Source: Nematopogon swammerdamellus
Taxonomy: Eukaryota > Arthropoda > Insecta > Lepidoptera > Adelidae
Length of the DNA stretch: 64,000 nucleotides
NCBI GenBank assembly: GCA_946902875.1
Contig: OX336336.1
Location: 1,100,045 to 1,164,044, forward strand
Direction: 5' to 3'
Made by a program: the position numbers and the translations under genes. The notes beneath the pieces were generated by a model, which saw only the letters and a program-made list of their open reading frames with translations, was not told the DNA's origin and ran no database searches. Of this stretch, positions 42,054 through 52,871 are shown in pieces; positions within the stretch are counted from its first letter, which is position 1, and each line of letters opens with the position of its first letter.

Positions 42054-43440
42054 ACTAGCTGAGCCCGCGGCTCCGCTCGCGTGAAATTCGTATTTCAAAG
42101 AAGATAGTAAGTAACTATGGGCGAGGCCGAAGACCGAGCTGCGTTCAGGAAGTCGATAAACCATCTCTAAGAAAGTAAGTAACAAAGGGCGAGGCCGTAG
42201 GCCGAGCTGCGTTCAGGAAGACTATAAACTTTTTCGAAGAAAGTAAGTAACAAAGGGCGAGGCCAAAGGCCGAGTTGCGTTCAGGAAGACTATAAACCTT
42301 CTCGATTAAAGTAAGTAACTGAGGGCGAGGCCGAAGGCCGAGCTGCGTTCAGGAAGACGATAAACTATCTCTAAGAAAGTAAGTAATTAAGGGCGAGGCC
42401 GAAGGCCAAGCTGCGTTCAGGAAGACCATAAACCTTCTCGAAGACAATAAGTAACTGAGGGCGAGGCCGAAGGCCGAGCTGCGTTCAGGAAGACGACAAA
42501 CCTTATCTATGAAAGTAAGTAATTAAGGGCGAGGACGTAGGCCGAGCTACATTCAGGAAGACCATAAACCTTCTCGAAGAAAGTAAGCAACCGAGGGCGA
42601 GGCCGAAGGCCGAGCTGCATTCAGGAAGACTATAAACCTTCTCGAAGAAAGCAAGTAACTAAGGGCGAGGCCGAAGGCCGAGCTGCGTTCAGGAAAACCA
42701 TAAACCTTCTCGAACATAGTATGAAACTAAGGGCGAGGCCGAAGGTCAAGCTGCGTTCAGGAAGACCATAAACCTTCTCGAAGACAGTAAGTAACTGATG
42801 GCGAGGCCGAAGGCCGAGCTGCGTTCAGGAAGGCTATAAACCTTATCGACGAATGTAAGTAACTAAGGGCGAGGCCGAAGGCCGAGCTGCGTCCAGGAAG
42901 ACGATAAACCTTCTCGAAGACAGTAAGTAACTAAGGGCGAGGCCGAAGGCCGAGCTGCGTTCAGGAAAACGATAAACCTTCTCTAAGAAAGTAAGTAATT
43001 AAGGGCGAGGCCGAAGGCCGAGCTACATTCGGGAAGACCATAAACCTTCTCGAAGAAAGTAAGCAACTGAGGGCGAGGCCGAAGGCCGAGCTGCGTTCAG
43101 GAAGACGATAAAAATTCTCGTAGACAGTAAGTAACTACGGGCGAAGCCGAAGGCCGAGCTGCGTTCAGGAAGAGGAAAAACCTTCTCGATTAAAGTAAGT
43201 CACTATGGGCGAGGCCGAAGGCCGAGCTGCGTTTAGGTAAACGATAAACCTTTTAAATAAAGTAAGTAACTAACGGCGAGGCTTCAGGCTAAGCTGCTTT
43301 CTGGAATACAATAAACCATCTCTAAGAAAGTAAGTAATTAAGGGCGAGGTCGAAGGCCGAGCTGCGTTCAGGAAGACGATGAACGTTCTCGAAAAAGTAA
43401 GTAACTAAGTAACGAAAGAACATAACTAAGGGCAAGGCCA
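42054..43440 (-). mobile_element. Helitron-like end followed by an array of about 19 units
   Basis: ACTAGCTGAGCCCGCGGCTC with CGCTCGCGTGAAATTCGTAT is the 3' hairpin/CTAG end on the minus strand. It is followed by about 19 units of about 68 bp with GCGAGGCCGAAGGCCGAGC. The core and second arm of the composites at 32032 and 54415 are absent; the array ends at GGGCAAGGCCACTGTC before a C21 run. Confidence 0.85.
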
Positions 43441-43456
43441 CTGTCACCCCAAATTA

Positions 43457-43477
43457 CCCCCCCCCCCCCCCCCCCCC
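43457..43477. repeat. Poly-C tract (21 bases)
   Basis: Twenty-one consecutive C directly after the array. Confidence 0.9.
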
Positions 43478-43553
43478 TTTAAATGGTAAATCCCTGAAAC
43501 AATTATGTATTTATGATGAGTAGCTAGAATTATGATTTTCAAGTTCTTACCTT

Positions 43554-45711
43554 TAAAAAAACATAAAACCGACTTCCTAAAAAAAGTAGAACTAAAAAAC
43601 TATTTAAAATAAAAATATAAAAACCGCCTTCAAAAATATATGAAATAAAAACCTAAAAAAAAAAACGAACCCTAGAGTTGAATGCGGTGCTAAAAAGGCT
43701 ACACAAATCACAAAGGATATTATCATCCGCTCATGTTTTCTTTCATGCATCATTTTTGCTTGCTTTAGCACCGCCTTCAACTCTAGGGTTCGTTTTTTTT
43801 TTTTAGGTTTTTATTTCATATATTTTTGAAGGCGGTTTTTATATTTTTATTTTAAATAGTTTTTTAGTTCTACTTTTTTTAGGAAGTCGGTTTTATGTTT
43901 TTTAAAACTTTTTTTTTATTTCACAGTTTTTTTTAGTAATTTTTGCTATTAATGTACTCGGCGGAATCGCTCGGCCTTCGGCCTCGCGATTCCGCCTCGC
44001 TTTCCAATCCGATCTTGACCCAATTAAAATAGGACCACGTCAGCTTCGATAGCTCAGTGGTGCAGACAGTCAACTGTCGCTATTGAATTTTAAGCAACGC
44101 TGGGTGCGGTCAGTACTTAGATGGGTGACCGCTGACCGTTGGAGGCTGACCAAGGTTCGGATTCCTCGTAAAACTGTAAGTCCCTTCCCTCGTAATCTTA
44201 CTTGGTGGTAGGGTTTAACCTTCCCGGGTTGGTACCACCGCACTGAATTAAACGTCGGTCGAAACGGCTATGTAAATAGTTTGTGTTTTCCGACCAGTTC
44301 AGTGTAGTCAGCACGATCAAAGGGGGAAGCACTGACATGGCACTGGTGTTATGGGCTGACATCACGGACGTTGTAGGTGATGTTGCAGAACTTAGTAGAA
44401 TGGACAGACATAAACGTGTTACGGAAGCCTACTTTTATTATAAAATAACCGTCGGAGGACCTTGGTTGAAAATTGTAAAATTTAGTAGAACGGATAGACA
44501 TGCATATGTTACGGAACCCTACATTCATTTTGCAGAACTTAGTAGAATGGACAGACATAAACGTGTTACGGAACCCTACTTAACAGTTGCACTCCGGGAG
44601 TGCCGGCAGATCCCGTGCCACTCTAACTTAACCCTTAACGCAATGACTTAAGGTTTCATTTTAAAAATGACGCTGACGCGATGTCGCGAGTTATACATTT
44701 TTACCCACCTAAAAAAGTGCCAAGAGCCGCTAAAGAAGTTTTCACTTCAAAAACCTCAGGGTTATCCCCTTTCAAATAAAAAAAAAAGAATTTTCAAAAT
44801 CGGCCCACAATTGACGGAGTAATCGCGTAACAAACATCCAAAAAAAGAAAACATACCGTCGAATTGAGAATCTTTTAGGTCTAAAGTAAATTTCTCGTGA
44901 AGACAAATGCAACGAGCCCAAACACGATGGGTTTATCATGTGTAGTTTAGGAGTTCCTATGGCCACCTTCTGTCTCCATCATCAAACCAGCTCGATGGTA
45001 CTCGGTACAGTAGGTACTGGCCAGGTACCATAATAAATTAAGCGCCGGTCGGAAAAGATAAAAAATTTCAAATTTAGAATATTCATGAAACAAGGGTCCG
45101 AATATGTATCACTAGTATATCGATTCATGTATTTCAACAGGACAGAGAAAATTTCAAAATATTAAGTATTTAATACTTTTAGTTCTTTTTTTTTTTTTGT
45201 TTTTTTGAAATCGGTTTAATATTTTTTAAAACAGTTTTTATTTCATTCTTTTTAGTAATATTACATAAAAAAGAATAATCGAAATCGAATAATCGAAATC
45301 GATTGAAGTGGTACAGAATTATTCGCCATATGTGTCAGACTGCAAATTGCTGAATAAGTCCACATCACAAAAGTTTTGCTGAAGGTAACCACACACCATA
45401 CTAATTTATCAAACTGAAAATTGCCGAATACGACCACATCACAAGTTTTGCTGAAGGTAACCACACACTATAGTATTATGCTGATTTTTCGAAAACCACT
45501 CAACCAATTTCGATAAAATTGAAATGGGACCACCTCGGAAGTATGACCTAACTAACAAAAGAAGAATTTTCTAAATCGGCCCTCAATTGACGGAGAAATC
45601 GCGTAACAAACATACAAAAAAATAAAAAAAAAAATAAAAAAATAAATAAAAAAAAAAACATACAGACGAATTGAGAACCTCCTCCTTTTTTGGAAGTCGG
45701 TTAAAAATAAC
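43554..45711 (-). mobile_element. 2.15-kb composite unit, copy 2
   Basis: Matches 36500-38666 at a constant offset of 7053-7054 with only scattered differences: GTTGAATGCGG for GTTGAAGGCGG at 43680, small homopolymer changes, GCCGAATACG for GCCGAAAACG at about 45425. TTAAAAA occurs at both outer edges, the target preference of this family. It lacks the outermost CTGTGAAAT arm present in copy 1. Confidence 0.85.
44053..44378 (+). mobile_element. 5S-like SINE inside composite copy 2
   Basis: Same as 37000-37325; carried along with the composite rather than an independent insertion. Confidence 0.8.
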
Positions 45712-46163
45712 AAAAATTATATAAATGTAATATTTTTTTTTATTTTGTTGAGTTAATTTTCAATGTACCTCCAAGGTCGTGTAATGTACGAGATCTGTGA
45801 ATTTTTTTTTTCAATACCGATTATCAATGAATTTGTGGAATTCGTATTATGCTTATTGAAAAATTTATGGACCGACGAGAGAAACCTGCTTATCAGTCGA
45901 CATGGTGAAGTCGGAGTTAATTGAAAAGATGAATAAAATTATAATATGACCTGTCAATAATTTTTAAAGTATTTGAAGAAACCAGAGCAAGAAAAGTTGA
46001 TAAAAAATCACAAACAAATAAAAAATATTATTTTAAAAATCAAGCGGTCCTATTGTTTAAGTTGTATCGTTAATATGCCTAATTATTATCGTTATTATAC
46101 CTCGGAAAATTTACGATAAAAAAAAAATATTTTCTAAATACTCCGGGTTTGCCATTTTTTAAA
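45712..46163. other. AT-rich right part of the hAT-type element
   Basis: No coding signal. ACTCCGGGTTTGCCATTTTTT near the end parallels the left terminus. Confidence 0.45.
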
Positions 46164-46176
46164 GGTGGCAGCCCTA

Positions 46177-46320
46177 GTCCCACCGCGCGCCGCCACCCGA
46201 CGACGACGCCGCCGCCACCCCGACGATGACGTCCGCCGCGCGCCGCCGCGCCGGAGACGATGTGATGACGTCACTGCCCCTTCTAGACCGCCGCATCGGC
46301 CCGATAGTCCTTTTATGAAG
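46177..46320. other. CG-rich host sequence
   Basis: Strongly CG-rich (CGACGACGCCGCCGCC). It continues the island before 35228, so the hAT-type element landed in a CpG-rich host site. A 74-codon frame here is GC-driven. Confidence 0.5.
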
Positions 46321-46686
46321 GCTCCCGAACGGATTCAAACAGTGATGTGGTGCGAAACCATTTTGTTGTTATCGATGAACGTGAATTGAAAATAAATGTT
46401 GTGAAATAAATATTAATATTATTTGTGCATTTTTATATATTAAAATGTACACAGTTGTACATATTCAAATATTTCACATTTTTTTTGTCATCTTCAGTGA
46501 AAATATACAATATATATGGTGTTGATACTAAAAATATCAAAACATTTTGTAAACTACGTTACAAGGCTACCTCTTCGTAGTCAGGTTTTATTGTTGCGAT
46601 CAGCATTGGGCCAACCGAAAAGGTGTACCTGGAAAAAAACATATTTCATTAAAAAATTGTATTAAATTTCCGTACATCAATACTAA

Positions 46687-47015
46687 TCAATACTAATAAT
46701 AAATCTGTAAGGGATGTTCATGGAGTAAGTTACTTTGTTTTATGAGATACTGCGTTTGTAGACTATATGTATGATACTAAAGTTCAATTGACGATTTTTA
46801 GAAATATTTTCTGTGTATATGTATGTTCCTCCATAACTCTTAAACCGATCTTCAAAATTCGATGAAAGCACAAGCAAATTTAACTATACGTGACACTGGA
46901 TAGGCTAAATAAAATTCAGTTCCGGTTACGCTAAGATGTGGCTCCCATACAAACCTAAATTGTTCCGATTTTTAAATACGAATTTCGCACGAGCGAAGCC
47001 GCGGGCAAAAGCTAG
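46687..47015 (+). mobile_element. Helitron-like element, complete short copy
   Basis: TCAATACTAATAATAAATC to AAGCCGCGGGCAAAAGCTAG, with A before and T after. 329 bp. The best reference copy of this family in the window. Confidence 0.85.
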
Positions 47016-48035
47016 TATTTTATAAAACGTTTGTTCGAAAATTTTCGCAATATATTTTAGAGCAAGTGTCAGAACCTAAATGGAAATATAATAAAATTGT
47101 TTTAATGAAATATAATTCCATCTCGTTTGCGTTGTGTGGGCCCTAGCCGTGGAACGTGCTGACTCGTGTATTTGTATGAATATTTAACCGACGACACAAA
47201 GCGCTGCTACATCACTGGCCACGCGCAGCGTCGCCGCTTATTCCATTCACCCAGTAAATGGATATGGTCGCGAACTGATACTTTGCTCGGATTCTGCGGC
47301 GCGCCTCTGCTCCGCCGCCGCCGCCCGCCGCTGTCTCGGGCGGGTCACAGGCGGAGCGGTGATCGGGCGGCGGCGGCGCGGCTGAAGGGGTAGCTCCGTC
47401 CGACCTACCGAACACATCGTAGGTCACCCGACCTATGGGTCGCATGTGGTTATCACTGTTTTTCGAGTTCATTAGAGCTGAGTTTGGTATTCCGCCCTAC
47501 TTTGATACAATGTTATAAATTACAATCATCATCATACATATAATACACCTGTAATAAAATTGGCGTCTCTGTACATTTAAAACAATAGTCAAACAAGTTA
47601 ATTGGGGGAATGAAGGATATTAGTACTGTGAGGTAGGTAATTTTTTTAAATTTTGTGTTTGTGTATTTTTGCGTCATCGCCTAAAACGACTGAACCAATT
47701 CGAATGAATGGAGCTTCCAGAAAAGGTGTAGTCAAGTATTTATATTCGCTACATAACTCAAGAACGACTCAACCAATTTACTTGCTATTTTACCTGCGTA
47801 ACGCTATATTTCTCCGCAAGGTTCATAATAATAAGATCGAACGTCTGTCGTCTGTATGTATGTATATTCGCTTATAACTGAAGAATGACTCAACCGTTTT
47901 ACTTGAAATTTTTACGAGTGTTATGTATAGGATATATCCGGAAGGTTATAGGCTATATAGCATTACGCTATTATTCAATGAGCTGAGCCGTAATCACATT
48001 CGGAGAAAAACTCGGTCAGCTTTCATGTGATTAAG
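47016..48035. other. No recognised gene; CG-rich patch and repeat debris
   Basis: 47200-47400 is CG-rich with CCGCCGCCGCC/GGCGGCGGCGG, self-complementary in part. 47660-47990 has three diverged AACTCAAGAACGACTCAACC-type blocks of a lepidopteran interspersed repeat. Confidence 0.4.
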
Positions 48036-48039
48036 GTAT

Positions 48040-48152
48040 GCTCGTAAATTTTTCTGTCAGAAAAAACTTATTGGTACACGCCGGCCGGATTCGAACCTCG
48101 GACTCTCGCAAGAGAGGCCGACAACGCCCGGAAAACTCGGCCACCCGTCGCT
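48040..48152 (-). mobile_element. tRNA-derived SINE head
   Basis: The minus strand has GGCGACGGGTGGCCGAGT-like head sequence, GAGGTTCGAATCCGGCCGGC and the CCAATAAGTTTTTTCTGACA block. 3' part lost. Confidence 0.7.
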
Positions 48153-48248
48153 TATTTTTTTTTTTCAACCAGTTGGATATTTTGGGTTAATTACATAATT
48201 CATTACCTACTTCTGAAATACACTAATTTTCATTGCTGTAATATTAGG

Positions 48249-48340
48249 TTTTTTTATTAAAAGCGCGACATATGGCGCCGAGCCACCCATATGGTGTCTA
48301 ACGACGCCCATGGACATTCGGTCGTATGCGGGGCTGCGAA
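48249..48340 (+). repeat. Short interspersed repeat (GCGACATATGG family)
   Basis: Second copy of 9597-9685. Confidence 0.6.
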
Positions 48341-48499
48341 TTCAACTGCGGTTCATCGCTGTAATTCGTCGACGTGAGCATACAGATCGCGATGTTATGT
48401 AAACCAATTAAGTTTATAACCTTTGTAATTAAAGTTGGCATTGTTTGCACATGCAATTATTTTACCTCCTGTAAATCTGTGAGCATTCCGTGTGGTTGT

Positions 48500-48815
48500 A
48501 CCGTGTGGGGCCGGTACTTTAAAAGAATAGCCCACTGCATCTCTCCCCATGTACGTCGTAAAAGGCGACTAAGGGATAAGGCTCCCTTCTTATATTACTA
48601 GGTGGTAGGGTTTAACCCGCCCGGGTTGGTACCACCGCACTGAATGAAAGATCGGTCGAAACGGCTATGTAAATAGTTTGTGTTTTCCATCCAGTTCAGT
48701 GTAGCCGGCACGACCGAAGGGAAGCGCTGACGTGGCACCAAGTTCACCCGGTGTTATGGGCTGACATCACGGACGTTATAGGTGATGTAGCCAACCGTGT
48801 CAGTTTTCATGAAGT
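48500..48815 (+). mobile_element. Chimeric retroelement: LINE-type block plus 5S-SINE 3' half
   Basis: AAAAGAATAGCCCACTGCAT, CTCCCCATGTACGTCG and TAAAAGGCGACTAAGGGATA lead straight into GGTAGGGTTTAACCCGCCCG, GGTTGGTACCACCGCACTGA and GTGTTATGGGCTGACATCAC. The normal SINE head is replaced. Confidence 0.6.
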
Positions 48816-49480
48816 AAAAACAAAATCAAAGTTTCAAGGAGAAAGCTCGAACCGTTTAGGAGCTACACAGGCTGTGTGACACCTGGCCGATGTAATAATA
48901 GTATACCTGCCAGCGTCACTGGGTACGAAACCTTAAAACACCGGACCGGACAAGAGCGAGTCAGGCTTACACAATTAGGGTTCTGTAGTAAAACAACTAC
49001 GACAAAAAAAATTTCCCCAACTATTACATTGTCGAAAAAAACTGCAGTTTTTCTGTAATCTATAGCTTATCATAGATATTTTCCTGCATTCTGGTTTTAT
49101 TTGGGATAGTTATCAATAGCAGAGTTTATTTTGGTTTCCAATATAAAAATTTGAACAATTAAATCATAAATAAAGATAACAAAACAAAACAAACATAATA
49201 ACATTAAAACTATAAATTAAATTAAATCTATAGCTTAATATTTTTAACCTTATTATCACAGATCACCTAATAGTTACTACCTTATGAAAATGAAATTTTA
49301 ACCTTAAGAACCTAGCTAGGAGAACAGCGTGGGGGGGGGGGGGGGGGGGGGCGGCGGTAATTTTTTGCTGCACAATTTTAGCTATATACTGAACTTGAAA
49401 TTATAAAAATAATGTTTTTTTTAATCCTTACAGTTAGCTCTTTGAAATGATACCCCACACGATATGTTAATTAAAACCAT
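48816..49480. other. AT-rich, poly-G at 49331-49351
   Basis: No gene. The only feature is a 21-base G run followed by CGGCGG. Confidence 0.5.
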
Positions 49481-49489
49481 TTTTTGTTG

Positions 49490-49835
49490 GTACCAAACTG
49501 TATCTCTTGAAACGTAATAGGTAGCCCGTTGAAATTTTCACAGAATATGTGTTATTATGGCCGATATAACAACAACTCATAAAATTAAGAAAAAGTAAAA
49601 AATTCACGGGTGTCCCCATACAAGAAACTAAAAAGCGTATGCGCGCCATCTACCGATAATAGTATGAAGCATGTTAACTAATCCATAGATGGCGTGACTA
49701 GCGCTGACCATGACATGGCTATTGTTTTTTTTTTCATTCTATTTTATTTTATTTTTCTGTGAAAATTTCAACCGGCTACCTATTACAGTTCAAAATACGC
49801 AGATGTAGGACAGACTGACAGACTGACGGGAACGT
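49490..49835 (-). mobile_element. GTTCCG-family fragments in inverted order
   Basis: CGTAATAGGTAGCCCGTTGA to CCATAGATGGCGTGACTAGC matches 30110-30300. It is then followed by TGTGAAAATTTCAACCGGCT and ACCTATTACAGTTC, the same block in the opposite orientation. A head-to-head pair. Confidence 0.6.
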
Positions 49836-50344
49836 AAAAATGATGACGAATCATACTGAATATGCATAAGTCTTAATACAATATCTGAATCGGAATCGCT
49901 TAGTGTGGTGATAATATTGTGCTTTCGATCTGGAACATAATTTAACGCGAAGCGAAGCAGCGGTAGTCTTATAAAATAGAGAAATGCTGTGAAATACGAA
50001 TCCTCTGGGATCGTCTCTCCTACATTTCTCTCCTCTGCTTTTCTCTTTATTCAAGCTGAGCTATCTGAAGATTGCGGTTCAAATATTCATACCGTAAAAT
50101 TGAAGTCGAAAAGTTTCAAACGGTCGTCGTTTTAAAATCCGATCTACTCAGTTTTGCGTCAGCGTATAATCCTTATCACGGAAAGAGTAGAGAAGTGTTG
50201 ATAACGCCGGCTACTCAGGTCGCTAAATCAGAGGTGATAAAGACAGGGGTGGGAGCGCTCTAGCCCTAAATTATTGGGGTGCAGAAATACTCGATTTCCG
50301 GTATGCGGTCGGCCGCTGGTGGGCGTGAATCGCTACATTCAAGC
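49836..50344. other. No recognised gene
   Basis: Two frames of 63-67 codons without motifs. Confidence 0.4.
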
Positions 50345-50690
50345 GGCGGGTGGCCGAGTGGTTAGGGTATCGGCTTCTCGTGCGAGAGTTCCGTGGTTCG
50401 AATCCGGTCGGCGTTTACCAATGGGTTTTTTTCTAACGAAAAAATTTACGTGTACACCTACACCTGCCGCTTCACCGTTCGGAACCGGTGTAAAACTGTA
50501 GGTCCCTACCCTTGCCCCATACTAGGTGGTAGGCTCAAATTGTAGCCGACTGGGCTGGCACCAGCGTACTGGGTGTAAGATAGCCGCATAAGTCTCCGGT
50601 ATGCCACCTACCTTCTCGGAGGTGATATTGGCTGGTCGGAGCATGTGCTTTGGCCCCTCCGACTCAGCCACCCCGGATTACATAAAAAAA
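50345..50690 (+). mobile_element. tRNA-derived SINE, full length
   Basis: GGCGGGTGGCCGAGTGGTTA (A-box), CTCGTGCGAGAG stem and GTGGTTCGAATCCGGTCGGC (B-box) resemble a class II tRNA such as Ser or Leu. Body as at 40890, ending GGATTACATAAAAAAAAAC. The best copy in the window. Confidence 0.85.
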
Positions 50691-50699
50691 AACATATTT

Positions 50700-50937
50700 A
50701 GCCAAATCGGAGCGGCATAGGGACGAACGTGTGTGTGCTTGTACTAAGTTTCATCGAATTCGGATGGACGGTTTAAGAGTTATGGAGGAACATACATAAT
50801 AACATACATACAGAAAAGATTTCTAAAAATCATCAATTTAGTTTTAGTATCATACATAGAGTCTACAAACGCACTAAGTATCTTATAAAACCAAGTAACT
50901 TACTCCAAGACCATCCCTTACAGATTTATTATTAGTA
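50700..50937 (-). mobile_element. 5' part of a Helitron-like element
   Basis: The minus strand starts TACTAATAATAAATCTGTAA and runs through ATCCGAATTCGATGAAAC. The CTAG end is missing, replaced by the SINE. Confidence 0.7.
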
Positions 50938-51340
50938 TGATGATGATTATCATATGATATGATGATGATATGATGATTGATATTGATGATTGATAAATAT
51001 TCTCTCTATCCATTTTCTCCGTGATTCGTATAGTCTCCGCTATGCTGAATGAGCTGATTTCCTCGAACTTGCTGCAGAAGCTCTGCGAACCAAACTTGAG
51101 AATTTCAACGAAGTGCTTGGTTAGTTAAGTTCGATCAATATAGTTCGCGTGACGTTCCTCTTAAAAAAATATTATTGCATGATAAGTGCTCACTTGCGAG
51201 AAATAAATTCGTTCAATGCGAGGTAAGTGGTCCCGCTGCGCTGGGACGACGACGACGATTGAATTGGACGAAATTTTCGTACTGTAATATGTATTTCATT
51301 TTTTATTTATATTAGTTTAATTTTAGCCTTACTTTATATA
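50938..51340. other. No recognised gene
   Basis: ATGATGATAT-type simple repeat at 50935-50990; GACGACGACGA at about 51246. Nothing else. Confidence 0.4.
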
Positions 51341-51344
51341 ATAT

Positions 51345-51483
51345 AGCTTTTGCCCGCAGCTTCACTCGCATGAAATTCGTATTTAAAAAGAAGAAAAGTA
51401 AGCCCGCTACTGTACCTTTATTTCGGCGCGCGGAACAATTCGGTTTGTATGAGTACAAGTTAGCGTAACCGGAACTGAATTTT
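51345..51483 (-). mobile_element. 3' part of a Helitron-like element
   Basis: AGCTTTTGCCCGCAGCTTCA to CGTAACCGGAACTGAATTT. Another 3' hairpin piece (GTCCGCGGCTTCGCTCGCGG) is at 51557-51577. Confidence 0.65.
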
Positions 51484-51589
51484 ATTTATTTATTCTCAAT
51501 GTTATATTTTTAGAGGGAATAAATTAAATACTTAGTCGCGGACAATAGCGAGTAACACTAACTTTTGTCCGCGGCTTCGCTCGCGGTAG

Positions 51590-51935
51590 ACTCGGTTTAA
51601 TAGCAAATCCGATTTAAACGCAAATATGATTTATGATCGAGCGCTTCTCTTATATTCTCTCTCTCACTTCTTCACTCTCTTCCTCCCTCGCGCCCACCTC
51701 CCCACCGCCCCTCTCCCCTCTACATACGGCACTACCATTCGACACTAAATTCCGTTCATACTATTCTTTCTGTGATACTGCTCAGCCCTATTGACATTTA
51801 GCGTGATGGTTTATGTCCTATAGTGAGCCTCAAGAACTACTCTTTACATTGCTACAAACCGCATCAAAATCTGTTCAGCGGTTCCGTAGTTTACCTCAAA
51901 CATACATACATACAGAAAGAAGTTCCAGTTATAAG
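51590..51935. other. No recognised gene
   Basis: CT-rich at 51650-51725; a CATCAAAATCTGTTCAGCGG repeat fragment at 51862; ACATACATACATACAG at about 51900. Confidence 0.4.
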
Positions 51936-51937
51936 AA

Positions 51938-52198
51938 GTAGAGATAGAGATAGAGAAGAAGAGATAGAGATAGAGAAGATAGTATAGAAATGGAGAAGAT
52001 AGAAATAGAGAAGAAGAGATAGAGATAGAGATAGAGAAGATAAATATAGAAATGGAGAAGATACAGATAGAGAAGAAGAGATAGAGAATATAGAGATAGA
52101 AATGAAAAAATATAGAGATAGAGAAGAAGAGATAGAGATAGAGACGATAGAGATGGAGAAGATAGAGAAGAGAGTAGAGATATAGAAGATAGAGATAG
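51938..52198. repeat. Pure-purine (AGAGAT/AGAAG)n repeat
   Basis: About 260 bases of AGAGATAGAGA and AGAAGAGATAG units with almost no cytosine. The 109-codon minus-strand frame (Ser/Ile-rich) is an artefact. Confidence 0.95.
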
Positions 52199-52339
52199 GC
52201 CGTGTTAGATATTCATACATTTATAAGCACCCAGTCTCGTACAGGCGAAAAGCCGAAACAAGTGTTTCATCTCTGAGGATGCAAAGTGAACACTGAACAC
52301 CGATCTGTGCGTATAAGTGAATAAACCTCGCACTCCACA

Positions 52340-52630
52340 AACTATCGCGACGCGGCGCGACGACGCGCCTCTAAATATTAATGGAGGAGTCACCAAAGCG
52401 AAGTTTAGTCACGTCGCGTCGCCGACGGAGTAAAAAGCTACAAAATTGTGTCTTCGCATTTCTTATCTTGTTTGCGACGCGCCGCCGCGCCGCCGCCACC
52501 CTATCGAAATGGAAATATTTGCGACAGAGAGCGAGTTCAGCGATAAGTGCACGTACGTTCCGCCCCCCACGCTCCACCCCCGCCCCACTCAGGTACAGCC
52601 TCTCAGTTATTCACATCTCATACTTTTAGA
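52340..52630 (+). promoter_or_regulatory. CpG-rich block with candidate short coding exon
   Basis: CGCGACGCGGCGCGACGACG and CGCGCCGCCGCGCCGCCGCC. Within it an ATG at about 52509 reads MEIFATESEFSDKCTYVPPP then TLHPRPTQ up to CAG|GTACAG, a possible splice donor near 52591. No family recognised. A basic 82-codon frame (52381-52629) overlaps in another phase. Candidate only. Confidence 0.25.
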
Positions 52631-52865
52631 CTAGCAGAGGCAGAGGCTCCGCTCGCGTTGGTTTCTTCATTCGACAATGTCTGTTTAGTGAAATCAAGTG
52701 CCATTGTGCCAGTGCCACATTTTCATTAGTTACATTTGTTTTGTTCGTTTAAGTTAGTTCAGTCTTTTTAGTTTTGATTAATCTTTTATAATAGTGTTAG
52801 TGGATTGTTTAAGATTTATTTTTAAGTTTATGTTAGTACTAAGCACGCATTCGCTTTATATGTAA
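52631..52865. other. No recognised feature
   Basis: AT-rich, T-run-rich sequence. Confidence 0.4.
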
Positions 52866-52871
52866 TTGTAA

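Larger units (their letters stand above)
35236..46176. mobile_element. hAT-type insertion expanded to 10.9 kb by nested elements
   Basis: Left end TAGGCCTGCCACC at 35236; right end GGTGGCAGCCCTA at 46176 (12 of 13 bases pair). GTCCCACC lies immediately outside both ends (35228-35235 and 46177-46184), an exact 8-bp duplication, as hAT insertions make. ACCCGGAGT occurs subterminally at both ends. The outside DNA is CG-rich and reads as continuous host (CGCCACCCCGAC then GCGCGCCGCCACCC). No transposase frame was found; the interior is nearly all later insertions. Confidence 0.8.

Noticed and set aside
42100..43440. Array considered as CRISPR-like
   Set aside because: Units are contiguous, about 68 bp and diverged, without unique spacers; this is eukaryotic repeat DNA next to a Helitron-like end.
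50345..50420. tRNA gene with A- and B-boxes
   Set aside because: The sequence continues into a SINE body and A-rich tail; related copies show the same body, so it is a SINE head and not a tRNA gene.
51891..52220. 109-codon Ser/Ile-rich frame
   Set aside because: Translation of the purine repeat on the opposite strand.
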